This document shows positions 32,862 to 43,867 of a stretch of DNA of 64,000 nt, piece after piece. The stretch spans positions 19,562,403-19,626,402 of the forward strand of contig NC_060955.1 of NCBI RefSeq assembly GCF_910589235.1, given 5' to 3'. The translations under genes and the position numbers were made by a program. This DNA is from Vespa crabro. Its lineage: Eukaryota > Arthropoda > Insecta > Hymenoptera > Vespidae. Positions within the stretch are counted from its first letter, which is position 1. Each line of letters begins with the position of its first letter. Under the pieces are notes generated by a model, which was not told where the DNA came from, made no database searches, and saw only the letters and a program-made list of their open reading frames with translations.

Positions 32862-32971
32862 GAGCGGAATAACGCGTGGCTTTACTGGAAAAAAAAAGGA
32901 AGACAGGCGTTTCTCGTAAAATAAAATTAATCGTGAAAGGTATCACCTCTCTCTTTTTTCTCTCTTTCTAC

Positions 32972-33018
<47 letters not shown>
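32972..33018. repeat. (AT)n microsatellite
   Basis: About 46 bases of alternating AT. Confidence 0.95.
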
Positions 33019-33020
<2 letters not shown>

Positions 33021-33548
33021 TATAAGTATTTCTCCATTGTATTTTATTTCTTTTTTCCTTTTTATATAAAATATTTAACAACGAGAATTTGAAAGATTTT
33101 TCAATAAAAAGAGCGATGAAAATACAAGAGACAAGGAATTCTTTATTTTTGGAAACTGCAATCTCGAAGAATCCGACACGGATTGCAAACCTTTATTTAA
33201 GGAGCACCGTTTCCACGACAGCATCCGTGCCAGCCTCCGAGCGATAAGTGTAAAATCATGGACCGATGGTTGTGAGAGTTCAGAAGCCGATTTTCTGGCT
33301 TAAGGTTCGACCCATCTTGCGGTGTGGAAACGCGTTACATGAAACTGCCAAGCGGGAGTAAGTTTCATAAACCATGTCTATACGAATACATACAATATGT
33401 ATACGCGAAGAAAATGATAGAGAAAAAGAGAAATACGTGCACGTATATAAATATGTGTATTAAAGTTTTAAGTTTTCTTATTTTATTTTCTTTTCTTCTT
33501 TCTTTTTTTCTTTAGATAACTTATATCAAAAAAAAAAAAACAAGAAAA
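33019..33548. other. Gene-free unique sequence left of the mariner remnant
   Basis: Unique DNA with a donor-like GGGAGTAAGT near 33354-33363 and an A-run just before the mariner left end; no exon can be defined. Confidence 0.45.
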
Positions 33549-33581
33549 CTGAAACTACTGTCACTTCTCAACGTAATAACC
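33549..33581 (+). repeat. Left terminal inverted repeat of the mariner remnant
   Basis: The 33-bp segment matches the reverse complement of 33962-33995 with four mismatches and one gap. In mariners the terminal repeats are where transposase binds. Confidence 0.85.
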
Positions 33582-33691
33582 CTTTCGCCATGTAAACATT
33601 TTTCATAATCGTTGACGCACACAATCATTGAATGACCATTGTGAACGATTCTTCTTTAGGAATTTTGTTTTGCCCACTGAAAAATCACTGA

Positions 33692-33850
33692 TGCAAGAAC
33701 ATGGCCAGTCTTCAGAGGTTTCTTCACGGCAATAACTTTAAAGGGATTTCTCATAGTCCCTATTCACCTAACCTTGCACCTAACGATATTCTTTCTTTTT
33801 CGTTTTCTTTTTTCAAAACTCTCTGTGGTTCTCTCATTTTTCAATTGTAG
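33692..33850 (+). pseudogene. Mariner transposase fragment (region of the third catalytic Asp)
   Basis: An in-frame run of 52 codons follows a TGA at 33689-33691 and ends at TAG 33848-33850. Codons from 33752 read His-Ser-Pro-Tyr-Ser-Pro-Asn-Leu-Ala-Pro-Asn-Asp (Asp codon 33785-33787). This is the conserved mariner segment around the third Asp of the D,D34D triad; the family usually has Asp rather than Asn after the second Pro of that motif. Upstream residues are compatible with the segment just before it, but the HDN motif holding the second Asp is not recognisable. After the motif a Phe/Ser-rich stretch has drifted from pyrimidine expansion. Sequence to about 33945 still resembles the transposase C-terminal end, but in shifted frames with stops. 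It is a decayed pseudogene. Confidence 0.75.
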
Positions 33851-33961
33851 CGATCTTGCATCAGCGATTTTCCAGAGGACAAAACAGACCTTTAAAAAAT
33901 CGTTCAGAACGGTCATGCATTCGTGACGTCGACGTTGTGAAAAATGTTAACGTGTGTACAA

Positions 33962-33995
33962 GGTTACTATGTTTGAGAAGTGACAATAGTTTTAG
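33962..33995 (-). repeat. Right terminal inverted repeat of the mariner remnant
   Basis: Read on the minus strand, this 34-bp segment repeats the left end, including the core TGTCACTTCTCAA. The AT-rich DNA just outside makes the exact terminus and target duplication ambiguous. Confidence 0.85.
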
Positions 33996-34071
33996 CTATA
34001 TCTATAAATATAGGGATAAGTAAGTTTTTCAGAAAAAAAAAAAAAAAGAAAAAAAATTAGGAAACCTTAGA

Positions 34072-34073
<2 letters not shown>

Positions 34074-34144
<71 letters not shown>
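34074..34144. repeat. (AT)n microsatellite, 71 bases
   Basis: The longest perfect AT array in the window, about 80 bases right of the mariner remnant. Confidence 0.97.
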
Positions 34145-34145
<1 letters not shown>

Positions 34146-35263
34146 TTGTATGCACCACGTTGCTTACTTTATCGACTATTCGAGGTAACGATTCTCTATG
34201 GCTGGTTATGCTCGTAGCAAGGAAAACGTGCGAGAAACAACGGCTGGGCTGTCGCTAAAAGTTATGTCAGCGAACGGAGTTTCTACCTACGTGGTGTTTA
34301 CGTTTAGAGCCACCTGTGAGAGAAGTCGCGAAAAGAAAGCAGAGAACTTTTAAGAAGTTACAACGCTGTCTTGGTGATCTTTGCCGCTTACTAAACTACT
34401 TTCTAAACTTCAAAATTTCTCCAAAAAGAGAATCCACGATGTTTACGGGGACGTTTACAAATTTAAATGTGTAATCCGATCGACGTACTATAAGATAAAG
34501 TAAACATCTTGACGGAATTAACAATGAAAATGAAAATAACGGAGAGCTGGTTTTTCATAATTCAATGAGTTATAACATCGATAAATATCAAAATTTTAAT
34601 AAAATAAATCATTCATAGTTCGAACAATAATTTTATAATATATTATGCCAATGACGATAAATATAATCCTTTTTCATTGTATTCGAAAAAAATATTTGAA
34701 CCCTGAATGAAATGTTTGTTATCTCATTTAGATATTGAAAATAATACGTGTAATAATAATCATACTGATTATTCAGATTACTTTGATTGATTTACAGTTA
34801 TCCCTAGTTTTATCTCTTTCATCCACTTATAATTGCAATTAATATCGACGAGAATATAATAGAGAATATATTCCAAACAAAGTCGTGATACATACGACGT
34901 ACAATTTCGTATGCGAATACAGGTATCGACCCTTTCTCTATACAATGGCTCATGTCATATTCCTTTTCCATTCTTTCGCCTTCTTTCTTATCTCATTCTT
35001 TCACAGTTTTTTTTTTTATCTGGCAATCATATTCCGACTATATTTTCCATTCTGTCATTCTTTATCTCCCATTCTTTCTTATCCCCCTTTTTATTCTTTT
35101 CCTTCATCGTTCTCTTTTCTATTAAGTCCTATCTCAAGTTAATTCTATTTTATATAAACTTACCTATCTTCGCATTAAATTATAATTACGAAAATACGAA
35201 CTCTCGGAACATTAAGCGACAAGGTTAAAGCTTTAAATAAAATTCCAAGTGATGGAAAGTGCG

Positions 35264-35266
<3 letters not shown>
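34145..35266. other. Gene-free unique sequence
   Basis: 1.1 kb of AT-rich DNA; 34950-35140 is pyrimidine-rich on the plus strand and gives Phe/Ser/Leu-rich open frames (34885-35142, 34911-35228) that look compositional. Confidence 0.5.
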
Positions 35267-35298
<32 letters not shown>

Positions 35299-35313
35299 GC
35301 GGGAGGGAGGGGG
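35267..35313. repeat. (GA)n array ending in a G-quadruplex motif
   Basis: GA repeat to 35294, then G runs of 5, 3, 3 and 5 at 35295-35313. Confidence 0.75.
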
Positions 35314-35467
35314 AGTGGAAAAGGGAGAATAAATGAATGTAGGAGGGTTTGATTAATGCACTACGACGAGGGATGTGCAAGTCAACGTGACCACGGACTT
35401 AACCTATAATTTCTGATCAGCATAAATCTATCCTTTACGTCGACCCTCCTCTTAAAGGACCTCCTTT

Positions 35468-35542
35468 GAGTATATATATAAGATGTATGTCTGTGTACAC
35501 ATATATATACATATATATATGTGTATGTGTGTATACGCGTGC
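35468..35542. repeat. (AT)n/(GT)n alternating repeat
   Basis: Alternating purine-pyrimidine with TATA, GTGTACAC, GTATGTGTG and ACGCGTGC units. Confidence 0.8.
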
Positions 35543-35906
35543 ATAGAGATGCGAGAGAAAGAGAAAGAGAACGAAAACGCACATAGGCTCACTTCCACAC
35601 AGAGCAGAGGGTCAAAGTATACTCCCCTAATACACGTTACTACGAAACGTCCCTTGAGTAACGTTCTCCCTTGTCTGAAATGCGTGAGAGGGCTAGAGTC
35701 GGACAACTTTGAGCTGGTTATCGAGCCAATGAGAGAAGCGACAAGATCAAAAGTACCGGCTAGATAGTACGAATTGCAAATTAGCCGAGCGATATTCAGA
35801 AGGGTAGTGAGTCGCGAATGTGGTTACGTAATACGTGTTATCAACGTGCTCCTTTCTATTATCGAGCTAACGTCATTGCCAGCTCGAAAAATTGATGTAT
35901 GAAACT

Positions 35907-35948
35907 GGACGAGACGGGAAAGGACGGGACAAGACGGGACGGGACAGG
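35907..35948. repeat. (GGGAC)n degenerate pentanucleotide repeat
   Basis: Eight spaced GGAC/GGGAC/GAGAC units over 42 bases. Confidence 0.75.
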
Positions 35949-36050
35949 AGTGCACTATCAAACATTCTATAAGGTCACACAGATGTGCGAATAAATTTGT
36001 AACTCTAATGATATAGAATTCTGAATTCGTTATCGTTTAAACGAAAAATC

Positions 36051-36281
36051 ATGGAGGTCCTGGAAGTGAGTAGGAACGAACGAAGCGCATACGGATGTGG
36101 GTGCCATTATTTAGTCCATGGTGGTCACCACCCCTGTTGGTTAAAGTCCCAGCGAAACAGACCGTATAGTATCTGTGGTTCCGTGGTTCTGCGATTCCAT
36201 CGAACCATGGACAGTATCAAACGTAACTACTTCGCTTTAACGTCCAATCAAGAAAATCATACATATATAATATATGTATGA
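36051..36281 (+). other. High-complexity block with 76-codon open frame
   Basis: ATG at 36051 opens 76 codons to TGA. The peptide is Cys/His-rich near residues 16-29 (Cys-Gly-Cys-His then His-Gly-Gly-His-His-Pro-Cys), but spacing does not fit a named zinc motif I can assert. The last dozen codons run into an AT palindrome. The DNA includes the inverted repeat GGTGGTCACCACC (36119-36131). No splice context; coding status unknown. Confidence 0.18.
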
Positions 36282-36385
36282 TCGTTATCGCACCTACGAT
36301 AACCAACTAACAATGTTATTTGATAATATTATTAAAACGAGGAAAAATATTTTCTTCTTGTAATTAAATCATCGTTCTACGAAAG

Positions 36386-36404
36386 CTGACGCTAGTTGGC
36401 GCTA
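36386..36404 (-). promoter_or_regulatory. CTCF-like motif
   Basis: The minus strand reads TAGCGCCAACTAGCGTCAG, close to the insect/vertebrate CTCF core GCGCCMYCTAGTGG but with mismatches. It is a single site judged by eye. Confidence 0.2.
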
Positions 36405-36642
36405 ATACTGAACTCTAGAAGAGAGTATGTTTGTCCGTCACAAGGCGGACGGATCGTTCGTTTGCGTCGTACAAACAGATGCTGAAGTTACCTGCAGTCT
36501 CGTGAGCACGAAACAAGCATTGGAAGCTAAATTCGTATGCACATATAGGGAAGGTATGGTGTACTTTACCTTGCAGTTGTGATTCAGTTGCAAAAGCAAA
36601 GAAAGAGGAAAAGGGAGAATGAGAGAAAGAAAAAAAGAAAGG

Positions 36643-36685
<43 letters not shown>

Positions 36686-36690
36686 AAAGA
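36643..36690. repeat. (GA)n microsatellite
   Basis: About 33 bases of GA within a longer A/G stretch (36595-36692). Confidence 0.93.
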
Positions 36691-36692
36691 AA

Positions 36693-37510
36693 TATCTACA
36701 GATCTCTGTCAGTTCGAACGAACAAGTTTGCCTTTGTTGTTTGTTCTTTCGATCGGTCGGAGGTCGGCTTAAGTGCAGGATCTGATTTCTCTTGACGTTT
36801 AAGAGCGAACGCTAATTATTCGACGAATTACACCATTACCGAAGTTTCGCCACCCGCAGCACGAGGATCGAGTACCAAGCGAAACGTTCTCGGATAGTTC
36901 GTAGACTCGTTACGTACATTTCACGTTGAGTATCAAATCGAATTTCTGCGGTCGTGCACAAATTCAAATTACTTTCGCGAACTTCTTGCGAGCGATCACT
37001 AAATCGACAGATAACGACGACGACGGCCTCCCATTTTTCTTTCCATTTCTTTTAACTTTCTTCTTTCTTATGTTATATATATATATATATATATTGGATC
37101 AGCGATAATAGGAAAGAGAAAAGGAGAGTAGAAAGAGAGATTAGACGGCCGAGCGAGTTAATGAAATCGGACGAAACTGGATCCGAGATTAACGAGCATG
37201 AATATCTCGAGTAAGCGCATTAATATGCGTTTTCCCGTAGTTTCCCAAGAGTTAGGTTTAATCCGGGCAATTATGTAAGAAATATGTGAACAGTAGATGT
37301 TACGAGTAGATAGAGATCGGTCATTAAATTTTCCCAAGATGGCGAGTAGGTATGTAAGTCGCAAGCGATTTTCTTCTGCTTACCCTTCGGAAAAGACCGA
37401 GGAAAAGTGAGAAAGGTTGAATGAGAGGAAGAGAAAGGGTGTAACGGGGAAAATTCCGTGCCATTAAGCAAACGCGGGACAACGAGATGTAGTTTTAAAG
37501 AGTAAGAAAG
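36693..37510. other. Gene-free unique sequence
   Basis: CpG-containing unique DNA with a short AT repeat (37076-37095); no gene recognised. Confidence 0.5.
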
Positions 37511-37554
37511 ACAGAGACAGAGAGAGAGAGAGAGAGGAAGAGAGAAAGAGAGTG
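37511..37554. repeat. (GA)n microsatellite
   Basis: GA array with GACAGA and GGAAG interruptions. Confidence 0.9.
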
Positions 37555-37815
37555 CTACATAAACTGCATTCACGGCCATTGCTCGCGAAAGAAACGACGA
37601 CGCACATTCAGGATAATAACGTTTGCTCATGGTCGCGTTGGATAATGCGCTTTTTGCATGATACTAAGCGTTCTTAATCGTCCCGAGATAAACGAGGCCA
37701 CGTTAATACACGTATATCTTTGCATACTAAATGCCGAAAGAGGATTTATGAAAAGATCGGAGAGAACGATATTAAAAGTACGAAAGGACTCTCTCGTATT
37801 TTTGCATTTTCGTAA

Positions 37816-37876
37816 GAAAGAAAAAGGAAAAAAAAAAAAAGAAAAGAAAAGAGAAAGAAAAAAAGAAGAAAAAGGT
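37816..37876. repeat. A/G purine tract
   Basis: About 58 uninterrupted purines, A-rich. Confidence 0.87.
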
Positions 37877-38438
37877 TCAAACGAATTGATTGAATTTCGT
37901 TTGAAAATTTCTTAAAGAAATCGAAGATGTAACCCTGACGACGATGACGAAAACGTGTCTATTACTTTTCTATCCAACTACTTTTATCCAATAGGGCTAA
38001 CATAAACTTAAGAGATTTAATCGTATAAGTCAAACATATCGAGCACATCGGTACTCGAATTCGCATCGGTAAACTATTAGGCAAACATCCTAAACGAATC
38101 GTCAAGTTCGTATCAACGTACATATACGTATCAAAACTTTTAGACGAGACCGTTAGGAATTTCGTTTGTACGATGGTCGCTTTCCGTTCTCTCACGAACG
38201 CGATTCGAGAAGATTGTAATTAACGTTCCTGGGACCTAGAACACTTTGCAACGTCGCCGACTAAACGAATTACTTTGGAAAATAACCAGTCTAAGTCTTG
38301 AAAAAAAGGGACGTTAAAAATATTCGATCATTCAAATTAGAAATGATGGATTAAAATATAAATATGTTCGTGGACGGACGAACGTACGGTCTGTAAGTTA
38401 CGTCGAATAAAATATGAAAATATCGATTGAATAATTAA
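37877..38438. other. Gene-free unique sequence
   Basis: Unique AT-rich DNA; nothing recognised on either strand. Confidence 0.5.
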
Positions 38439-38442
38439 AAGG

Positions 38443-38478
<36 letters not shown>

Positions 38479-38520
38479 AAAAGAAAATAAAAATAAAAAA
38501 GAGGAAGAGTAAAAAAAAAA
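38439..38520. repeat. Poly-A / A-rich tract
   Basis: A run of about 33 (38444-38476), then AAAATAAAA and AAAGAGG units. Confidence 0.93.
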
Positions 38521-39055
38521 TCCCGGGAAAATGTAACAAACGTTCGTCCGTTATTCGATACCAAATAACGATACAAAATACATACATGTCCCCAAGGTAT
38601 AAAAAGTTTCCACGTGATTTCTCTAATCTCATACACATGTAACCGAAGTAAGGGAAACAATTCATATTACCAAAGTCGACACAATTAAATGCAATTCAAT
38701 AATCAACCGTTCTGATTTCGCAAAGCATTTCCATGAATGCGTATGCTTTAGAAAGCAAGCGGAATATGTTCGTTAATAGCAGAAAAGGACGAAAGAGAAC
38801 TTCACAAGGAATATGAGAGAATGAGTACGATAGATGGAGGAAGTGAGTTGCATGTACAGCATCTTCCAGACGTGCCAACCGTAATTGCGAGCGGTGATGT
38901 CGTCTCGCGTTACAAGATAATTCGGAAAGTTCTCTGGTAGTAAGCGAGAAGACGGGTGAAGATAAGAGGAACCGAGGTAGAGATGGGAGGGTGGATAGAG
39001 AAAGTAGATGATGTCAGAGGAGGGATAGAAACTGCCAGAGGGATAGAAAAGAGGG
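38521..39055. other. Gene-free unique sequence
   Basis: Unique DNA; from 38930 it becomes GA/GGA-biased toward the next array. Confidence 0.45.
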
Positions 39056-39056
39056 T

Positions 39057-39057
<1 letters not shown>

Positions 39058-39109
<52 letters not shown>

Positions 39110-39132
39110 GAGAAAGAGGAGGATAGTAGATA
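39058..39132. repeat. (GA)n microsatellite
   Basis: About 46 bases of GA followed by GGAGGA and GATAGA units. Confidence 0.95.
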
Positions 39133-39247
39133 GAGGATAGAAATTTGCATCTACACGACGCAGCCCGTATAATGGAATTAAAACGAGGTGGCGGTGCAAT
39201 TAGCTTCCTAACTAATTCTACAGACGAGTGACACGCTGCCTATATAT

Positions 39248-39290
39248 GAGTGAGTGCGTACGTGCATGCATGCATGCGTGCGTGCGTTTG
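39248..39290. repeat. (TGCR)n alternating purine-pyrimidine repeat
   Basis: GAGTGAGTGCG, then TGCA/TGCG units: about 40 bases of alternating purine-pyrimidine with CpG, a Z-DNA-prone composition. Confidence 0.8.
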
Positions 39291-40010
39291 TATATGTCCG
39301 CGTATTGCATCTCGTTGAAAAAGAGATACACGTCCTGTTACCGAATTGCTCGTACCTATGGGCCGTGATCTAGAAAAACTTGGAATACACGCCGTTATCG
39401 TCGAATGATAGAATAAAACGACCATCGAAAAGAGTTATCGACGTTTCTATAAAACACGGTACTGACTGATTGCCGTGCGTTAATTAAAACCCAAGTGAGA
39501 TATCTTCCGAGAACAATACGACGCCAACGGAGATCGATAAAATGAAATGAATTATCAATAAATTATCTTGGCGCTTCGAGTAATCGATATCTTTATACGA
39601 AGCAATTTCGATCAACAAAGGAGATACGATTGGAATAAAATCGATGAGAAATCAAGTTATTTGTGATCGACTACGGTTTAACATGATATTTTTCGATTTC
39701 AAAGACCCAAGGAACATGTAGATGCGCGAATACGGCTTACCGCGTATAATAGAGCTCCCGGCCGTCTACGTAGCAGATTAACCCGAGCGTCTAGTAATGA
39801 ACTAGTTACAAGCAGATAAGGCTCAAGGTACTGGTCGTGGTAGATGAATCAGTGAAGGTGATACACTGGAAAAGGTAGCGAAAACGGTGTAAGCTTAAAG
39901 CAGAGAATACGGTATACTTGAGAAGACGAAGAAATTAAATTTAAATGTATTACTCGATTCGTCAACGCGATACAACGATCCAATCGTCCGATTGATAAAT
40001 CGATGTTTTT
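39291..40010. other. Gene-free unique sequence
   Basis: 720 bases without arrays; the part 39730-39880 is GC-richer. No gene recognised. Confidence 0.5.
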
Positions 40011-40140
40011 GTTATTTTTTTTTCTTTCTTTTTTTGTTTTTTTTTTGTTTTTTTTTTTTTTTTGTTTTCGTTAATTCTTTCTTTCTTCTTTTCTTCTTTT
40101 TCCCTTTAAATCCTTGGACAATTTTCTTTTTTTTTTTCAT
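40011..40140. repeat. T-rich tracts
   Basis: T runs with single C or G (40011-40110) and T9 at 40130-40138. Confidence 0.87.
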
Positions 40141-40287
40141 TCGTATCTAGGAATTTTCTATCGACAGAAGGAAAACGTATTGCATAAACGAAGCATCGTT
40201 CGATGATCGGCTATGTCGTAGCTTGTGTATGTACTTTGTGTCACGTTTCTATCTTCACCGTGCGCGTTTAGATCGCTCACCTACTTT

Positions 40288-40303
40288 GTCTCTCTCTCTC
40301 TCC

Positions 40304-40362
<59 letters not shown>
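40288..40362. repeat. (CT)n microsatellite
   Basis: CT array with CCCACTCTCC interruption, then about 50 pure bases. Confidence 0.95.
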
Positions 40363-40368
<6 letters not shown>

Positions 40369-40450
40369 GTAGACTTTGTAAACAGAGTGCTACCGCACCG
40401 ATAGATAATAGGTACGTACTACGAGCCAGATTGAAAGGGTTTCGACCAGA

Positions 40451-40485
40451 AGAGAGAGAGAGAGAGAGGGAGAGAGAGAGAGAGG
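40451..40485. repeat. (GA)n microsatellite
   Basis: GA array with one GGGA; lies 90 bases from a CT array, so the two are inverted with respect to each other. Confidence 0.92.
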
Positions 40486-40553
40486 CTAGGACGTTGCATG
40501 TCGCCGAAGGATCGGTGCTTGTCCCCGTGTAATTGCAATACACATTATCCAGA

Positions 40554-40582
40554 CTCTCTCTCTCTCTCTATCTCTCTCTATA
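40554..40582. repeat. (CT)n microsatellite
   Basis: CT array with two TATC interruptions. Confidence 0.9.
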
Positions 40583-40643
40583 CATTCATGAATTGTGACA
40601 AGCGAACCAACCAATCGTGTAGTACCTACGCGTCTTCCAGTCA

Positions 40644-40646
<3 letters not shown>

Positions 40647-40698
<52 letters not shown>

Positions 40699-40700
40699 CT
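40647..40700. repeat. (CT)n microsatellite
   Basis: About 48 bases of pure CT. Confidence 0.95.
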
Positions 40701-40918
40701 CTTCTTTTCTCCAAAGTAATCCGTTGCGCTGTTATATACGCGAGAGGTCGTTTGAAGCAATTAAGTGTTTCCTCTCTATCCTTCTTCCCCGAATGTCATG
40801 ACAATGAACGTAATAGTTTCGGAAGAAGACGCACGTCGCTTGTCACTCCTTTGACAACAGGTCGACGTCTCTGATGGATAGGAATCTTTAGATGGTTCTG
40901 AGATCAGATAATAGTAAG

Positions 40919-40937
40919 ACGAGGAAAGAGAAAGAGA

Positions 40938-40971
<34 letters not shown>

Positions 40972-40980
40972 AGGAGAGAC
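40919..40980. repeat. (GA)n microsatellite
   Basis: AGAGGAAAGAG lead-in, then about 30 bases of GA. Confidence 0.93.
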
Positions 40981-41245
40981 AGTAGTGGTGTGTAGGCAGG
41001 CATCAGAGATATTACCTAGGTAGAAGCGTGAACAGGGCATGGAGGTGATCTATTATCAGCCTCGCGTGTAATCGGGCAGGCTTCAAGCGCGAACATAAAC
41101 ACAGACACGCGTGTACCATCAGCGTGATTAATCTCGATTAATCTCGTGCCTAAGGAAACTTCAGAGGCCTTGCGAAGCGAAATTCTCAAGGAAAAGTGTA
41201 CGGCCACCAAACGAATACGCGAAGCAATACGTTAATCGTGACTTA

Positions 41246-41252
41246 CTTTCTC

Positions 41253-41314
<62 letters not shown>

Positions 41315-41338
41315 TTCTTTCTATCTCTCTTTCTCTCT
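41246..41338. repeat. (CT)n microsatellite
   Basis: About 55 bases of pure CT (41258-41312), then TTTC and ATCTC units. Confidence 0.95.
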
Positions 41339-41624
41339 CGCCGTCTTCTATGTAACAAACGTTTCCGGTAAATTTGTAAGATGGACGAGCGTTAGACGAA
41401 CCGAGTTGTTTCGAAACACATCCATGTGTATACGAGTAGGTACGCTTGTACGCCGTGTTACTCCTCTATCGACGAGAGACGTATCGCCCTGGGACACGTT
41501 GCAACTTTAATACGATATCAAGTATGGAGCACGGAAGAGCGTCATAGCGACGGGGATAAAGGTCGTCGTTTCGAGGATCGGAGAGTTTCTCCACGAAAGC
41601 GTATTAGCCGGCGGCTTCTCCCAA

Positions 41625-41730
41625 GACCTCTTCTTCCTTCTCTTCCTCCTTCTCTACTCTCCTCCTTCTTCTTCTCCTCCTTCTTCTTCTCCTCCTGCTC
41701 CTCCTCCTCCTCTTCCTCATCTACTCTCTT
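41625..41730. repeat. (CTT/CCT)n trinucleotide tract
   Basis: Pyrimidine-rich CTTCTT/CCTCCT units with rare A and G; translates as poly-Ser/Leu/Pro. Confidence 0.88.
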
Positions 41731-42262
41731 CGTAGCTTTCTATCTTCTCTCTGGTATCCATGCGAACTAGAGATTCTCTTATCATCCTCTTTCGATTGCA
41801 ACGATATTGCTACGCTATATCTTTTATGAATACATAGTCGATCAACTCTAATAACGATTGACAGCGTTCAAAGTTTATCCAAATTTTTCATAGAGTTGCG
41901 TCTATTTTGTTACAATGAAAATAATTCGTTTCTCCGTTCGAAATCACTTCGTATGCACTTTCTTTATGTTTTTCTTTCTCCTCCCCCTCCTCCTTCTTCT
42001 CGTTTCATACACGTGGCTCGATAAAAAAAGAAAAGACAAATATGAAAGAAAGGAAAGGAACACAGGGAAACGGACGGTAGGAAGCATGCAGACCTCCCAT
42101 AGCATGTTTGATCTCGTCTCGCTTTCTCGATTTTCCCAAGAACCCAAGGTCCTTTTATGCAAACGCTCAAAGAGAATGCTGTGTTTTTTTTTTCTCGTAC
42201 TTCAGCCTTGCGACGAGTGACTCGAATAATGGGTAGAAGGAAACGGAGAGTCGGAGGAATAG
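41731..42262. other. Gene-free unique sequence
   Basis: Unique DNA interrupted by pyrimidine (41964-42002) and purine (42023-42064) stretches; open frames here are compositional. Confidence 0.45.
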
Positions 42263-42357
42263 GGGAGGAAAAGTGTAAGGGGTTGAAAAAAGAGAAAGAA
42301 AAGGATGAAAAAAGAAAAAGAAAAAAAAGAAAGACAGAAAACAAGAGAGAAAGAGTG
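42263..42357. repeat. Purine-rich tract
   Basis: A/G-rich for about 95 bases with a handful of T or C. Confidence 0.85.
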
Positions 42358-42389
42358 AATAAATTCATTGCTCGTGCCTTGTACGAATA

Positions 42390-42392
<3 letters not shown>

Positions 42393-42439
<47 letters not shown>
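42393..42439. repeat. (AT)n microsatellite
   Basis: About 46 bases of alternating AT. Confidence 0.95.
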
Positions 42440-42441
<2 letters not shown>

Positions 42442-42587
42442 CAAAATAAAATAAACAATAATAATTAGCAACAATAAGAAGTATAAAAGAAGTACTTAAA
42501 TAAAAGGAATAATATGCTTACAGAGAAAATTATTATACTTAAAAGACAAGATATGATACAAAAAAATTTTTATATATAGACTAAAAT

Positions 42588-42588
<1 letters not shown>

Positions 42589-42664
<76 letters not shown>

Positions 42665-42666
42665 AA
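42589..42666. repeat. (GA)n microsatellite, about 72 bases
   Basis: Nearly perfect GA array, one of the longest in the window. Confidence 0.97.
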
Positions 42667-42920
42667 GTGAGAGAAGAATAAAGAGAGAAAGTAAAAAAAA
42701 AGAAAGAAAGGTGACTTCTCATGGGACGTTGGCTGGTACATTCGTGCTGTAACGGTTGGAATACTTTGTACTCCGGACTATCTTTTCAGTAGAACGTACA
42801 TATGTATGTATACGTAGCCATGTATAATACATCATATCTATATCATGCATGGACGTGAACTCCCGTCTAGAGCATGCCACGTTTCGGGTAGAGCATTGAA
42901 ACAAAACAGAGTGGGTAAGT

Positions 42921-42923
<3 letters not shown>

Positions 42924-42976
<53 letters not shown>

Positions 42977-42992
42977 AAGAGATAGAGAGACA
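42924..42992. repeat. (GA)n microsatellite
   Basis: About 45 bases of GA followed by GACAGAG and GATAGAG units. Confidence 0.95.
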
Positions 42993-43310
42993 GGAGGCTC
43001 GTTTCGCATGCACTTTGCATCCACGGTGCATAATTCGTGCCGTTCGAGAGGGTCAACCCCCATAGCGTCCACGATGTTTCCCGATCGATGGTACTCATCG
43101 ATCACCCATCCAACCCATCCAACTACCGCTATCCGGTGAACTTCGCAACGCGCCTATGTGCGTGCCGTACGTGCTAATTATACGCTTGTCAGAGTATCCC
43201 CCCCCTTTACGCGGAAATCTCTACGCTCGGGAAACACCGTTGTCCTTGTCCTTCGATATTTATGGCTAGCCCCCTTTTACTTCGAGAGTATAATCAATCC
43301 TCCCTTATGA
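42993..43310. other. Gene-free GC-richer unique sequence
   Basis: Contains a short CCATCCAACC duplication (about 43107-43124) and a C7 run (43199-43206); no gene. Confidence 0.45.
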
Positions 43311-43337
43311 CCTCTCTCTCTCTCTCTCTGTCTCCCT
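43311..43337. repeat. (CT)n microsatellite
   Basis: Short CT array with a GTCTCCC interruption. Confidence 0.88.
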
Positions 43338-43825
43338 CGAATATGTGAAATTCTTCGTTGAAAGGGAGGGAAAATATTTGTATAACCTAACCCTTATTCA
43401 CAGAAAAGTTAGTATCGGCTTCATCGATGAAACCAGCTCGATGACATTGATCGAAATTATGGAAAATACGTAGCGGCTTTGAAATCGAGGTCGTGGCTTG
43501 AAATTTATGCTCGAAATGTGATCGAGCGGTGTCCCGATTGCTTCTTCCTTTCTTTTTCTTTCTCTTTTTGTTTTTACTTGTTTTAACTTTTTATTTTTAA
43601 TTTGCCGATATTCATCAAGAGAAGTAGCACGTTAGCTTCTACTACGTTAGCTTTTCGCCGGAAACTATTCGGTCGGGTCTGTTCGAAATCGGTACTCTTG
43701 ATGGTCGATAGTGAATTTAATCCGATATCGATTAAATGCCGGCAGCCGAAAAAACGAATAAGAAAATTCGTTCGGGAAATGGAAGCTTTCGAATCGTAAT
43801 TAGGACCTGTAAAGGGATTTAAACG
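43338..43825. other. Gene-free unique sequence
   Basis: Unique DNA with a small T-rich stretch (43548-43600); nothing recognised. Confidence 0.5.
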
Positions 43826-43836
43826 AATAAGAAGAA

Positions 43837-43867
<31 letters not shown>

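Larger units (their letters stand above)
33549..33995 (+). mobile_element. Internally deleted mariner-like DNA transposon (dead copy)
   Basis: Seen: near-matching terminal inverted repeats of about 33-34 bp lie at 33549-33581 and 33962-33995. Their shared core includes TGTCACTTCTCAA; they differ at four positions and by a one-base gap. Between them is a frame-limited remnant of a mariner transposase, with the signature that reads Ser-Pro-Tyr-Ser-Pro-Asn-Leu-Ala-Pro-Asn-Asp. Known: intact mariners are about 1.3 kb with one transposase of roughly 345 codons and a D,D34D catalytic triad; the motif seen surrounds the third Asp. Inferred: this 447-bp copy lost most of its middle (the DNA-binding domain and the first two catalytic Asp) and cannot encode transposase, though its ends could once have been mobilised in trans. 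A clean TA target-site duplication is not obvious, so the exact outer edges are uncertain by a few bases. No other copy was noticed in the window. Confidence 0.85.

Noticed and set aside
35468..35542. miRNA-type hairpin
   Set aside because: The self-complementarity is due to alternating AT/GT repeat, not a specific stem.
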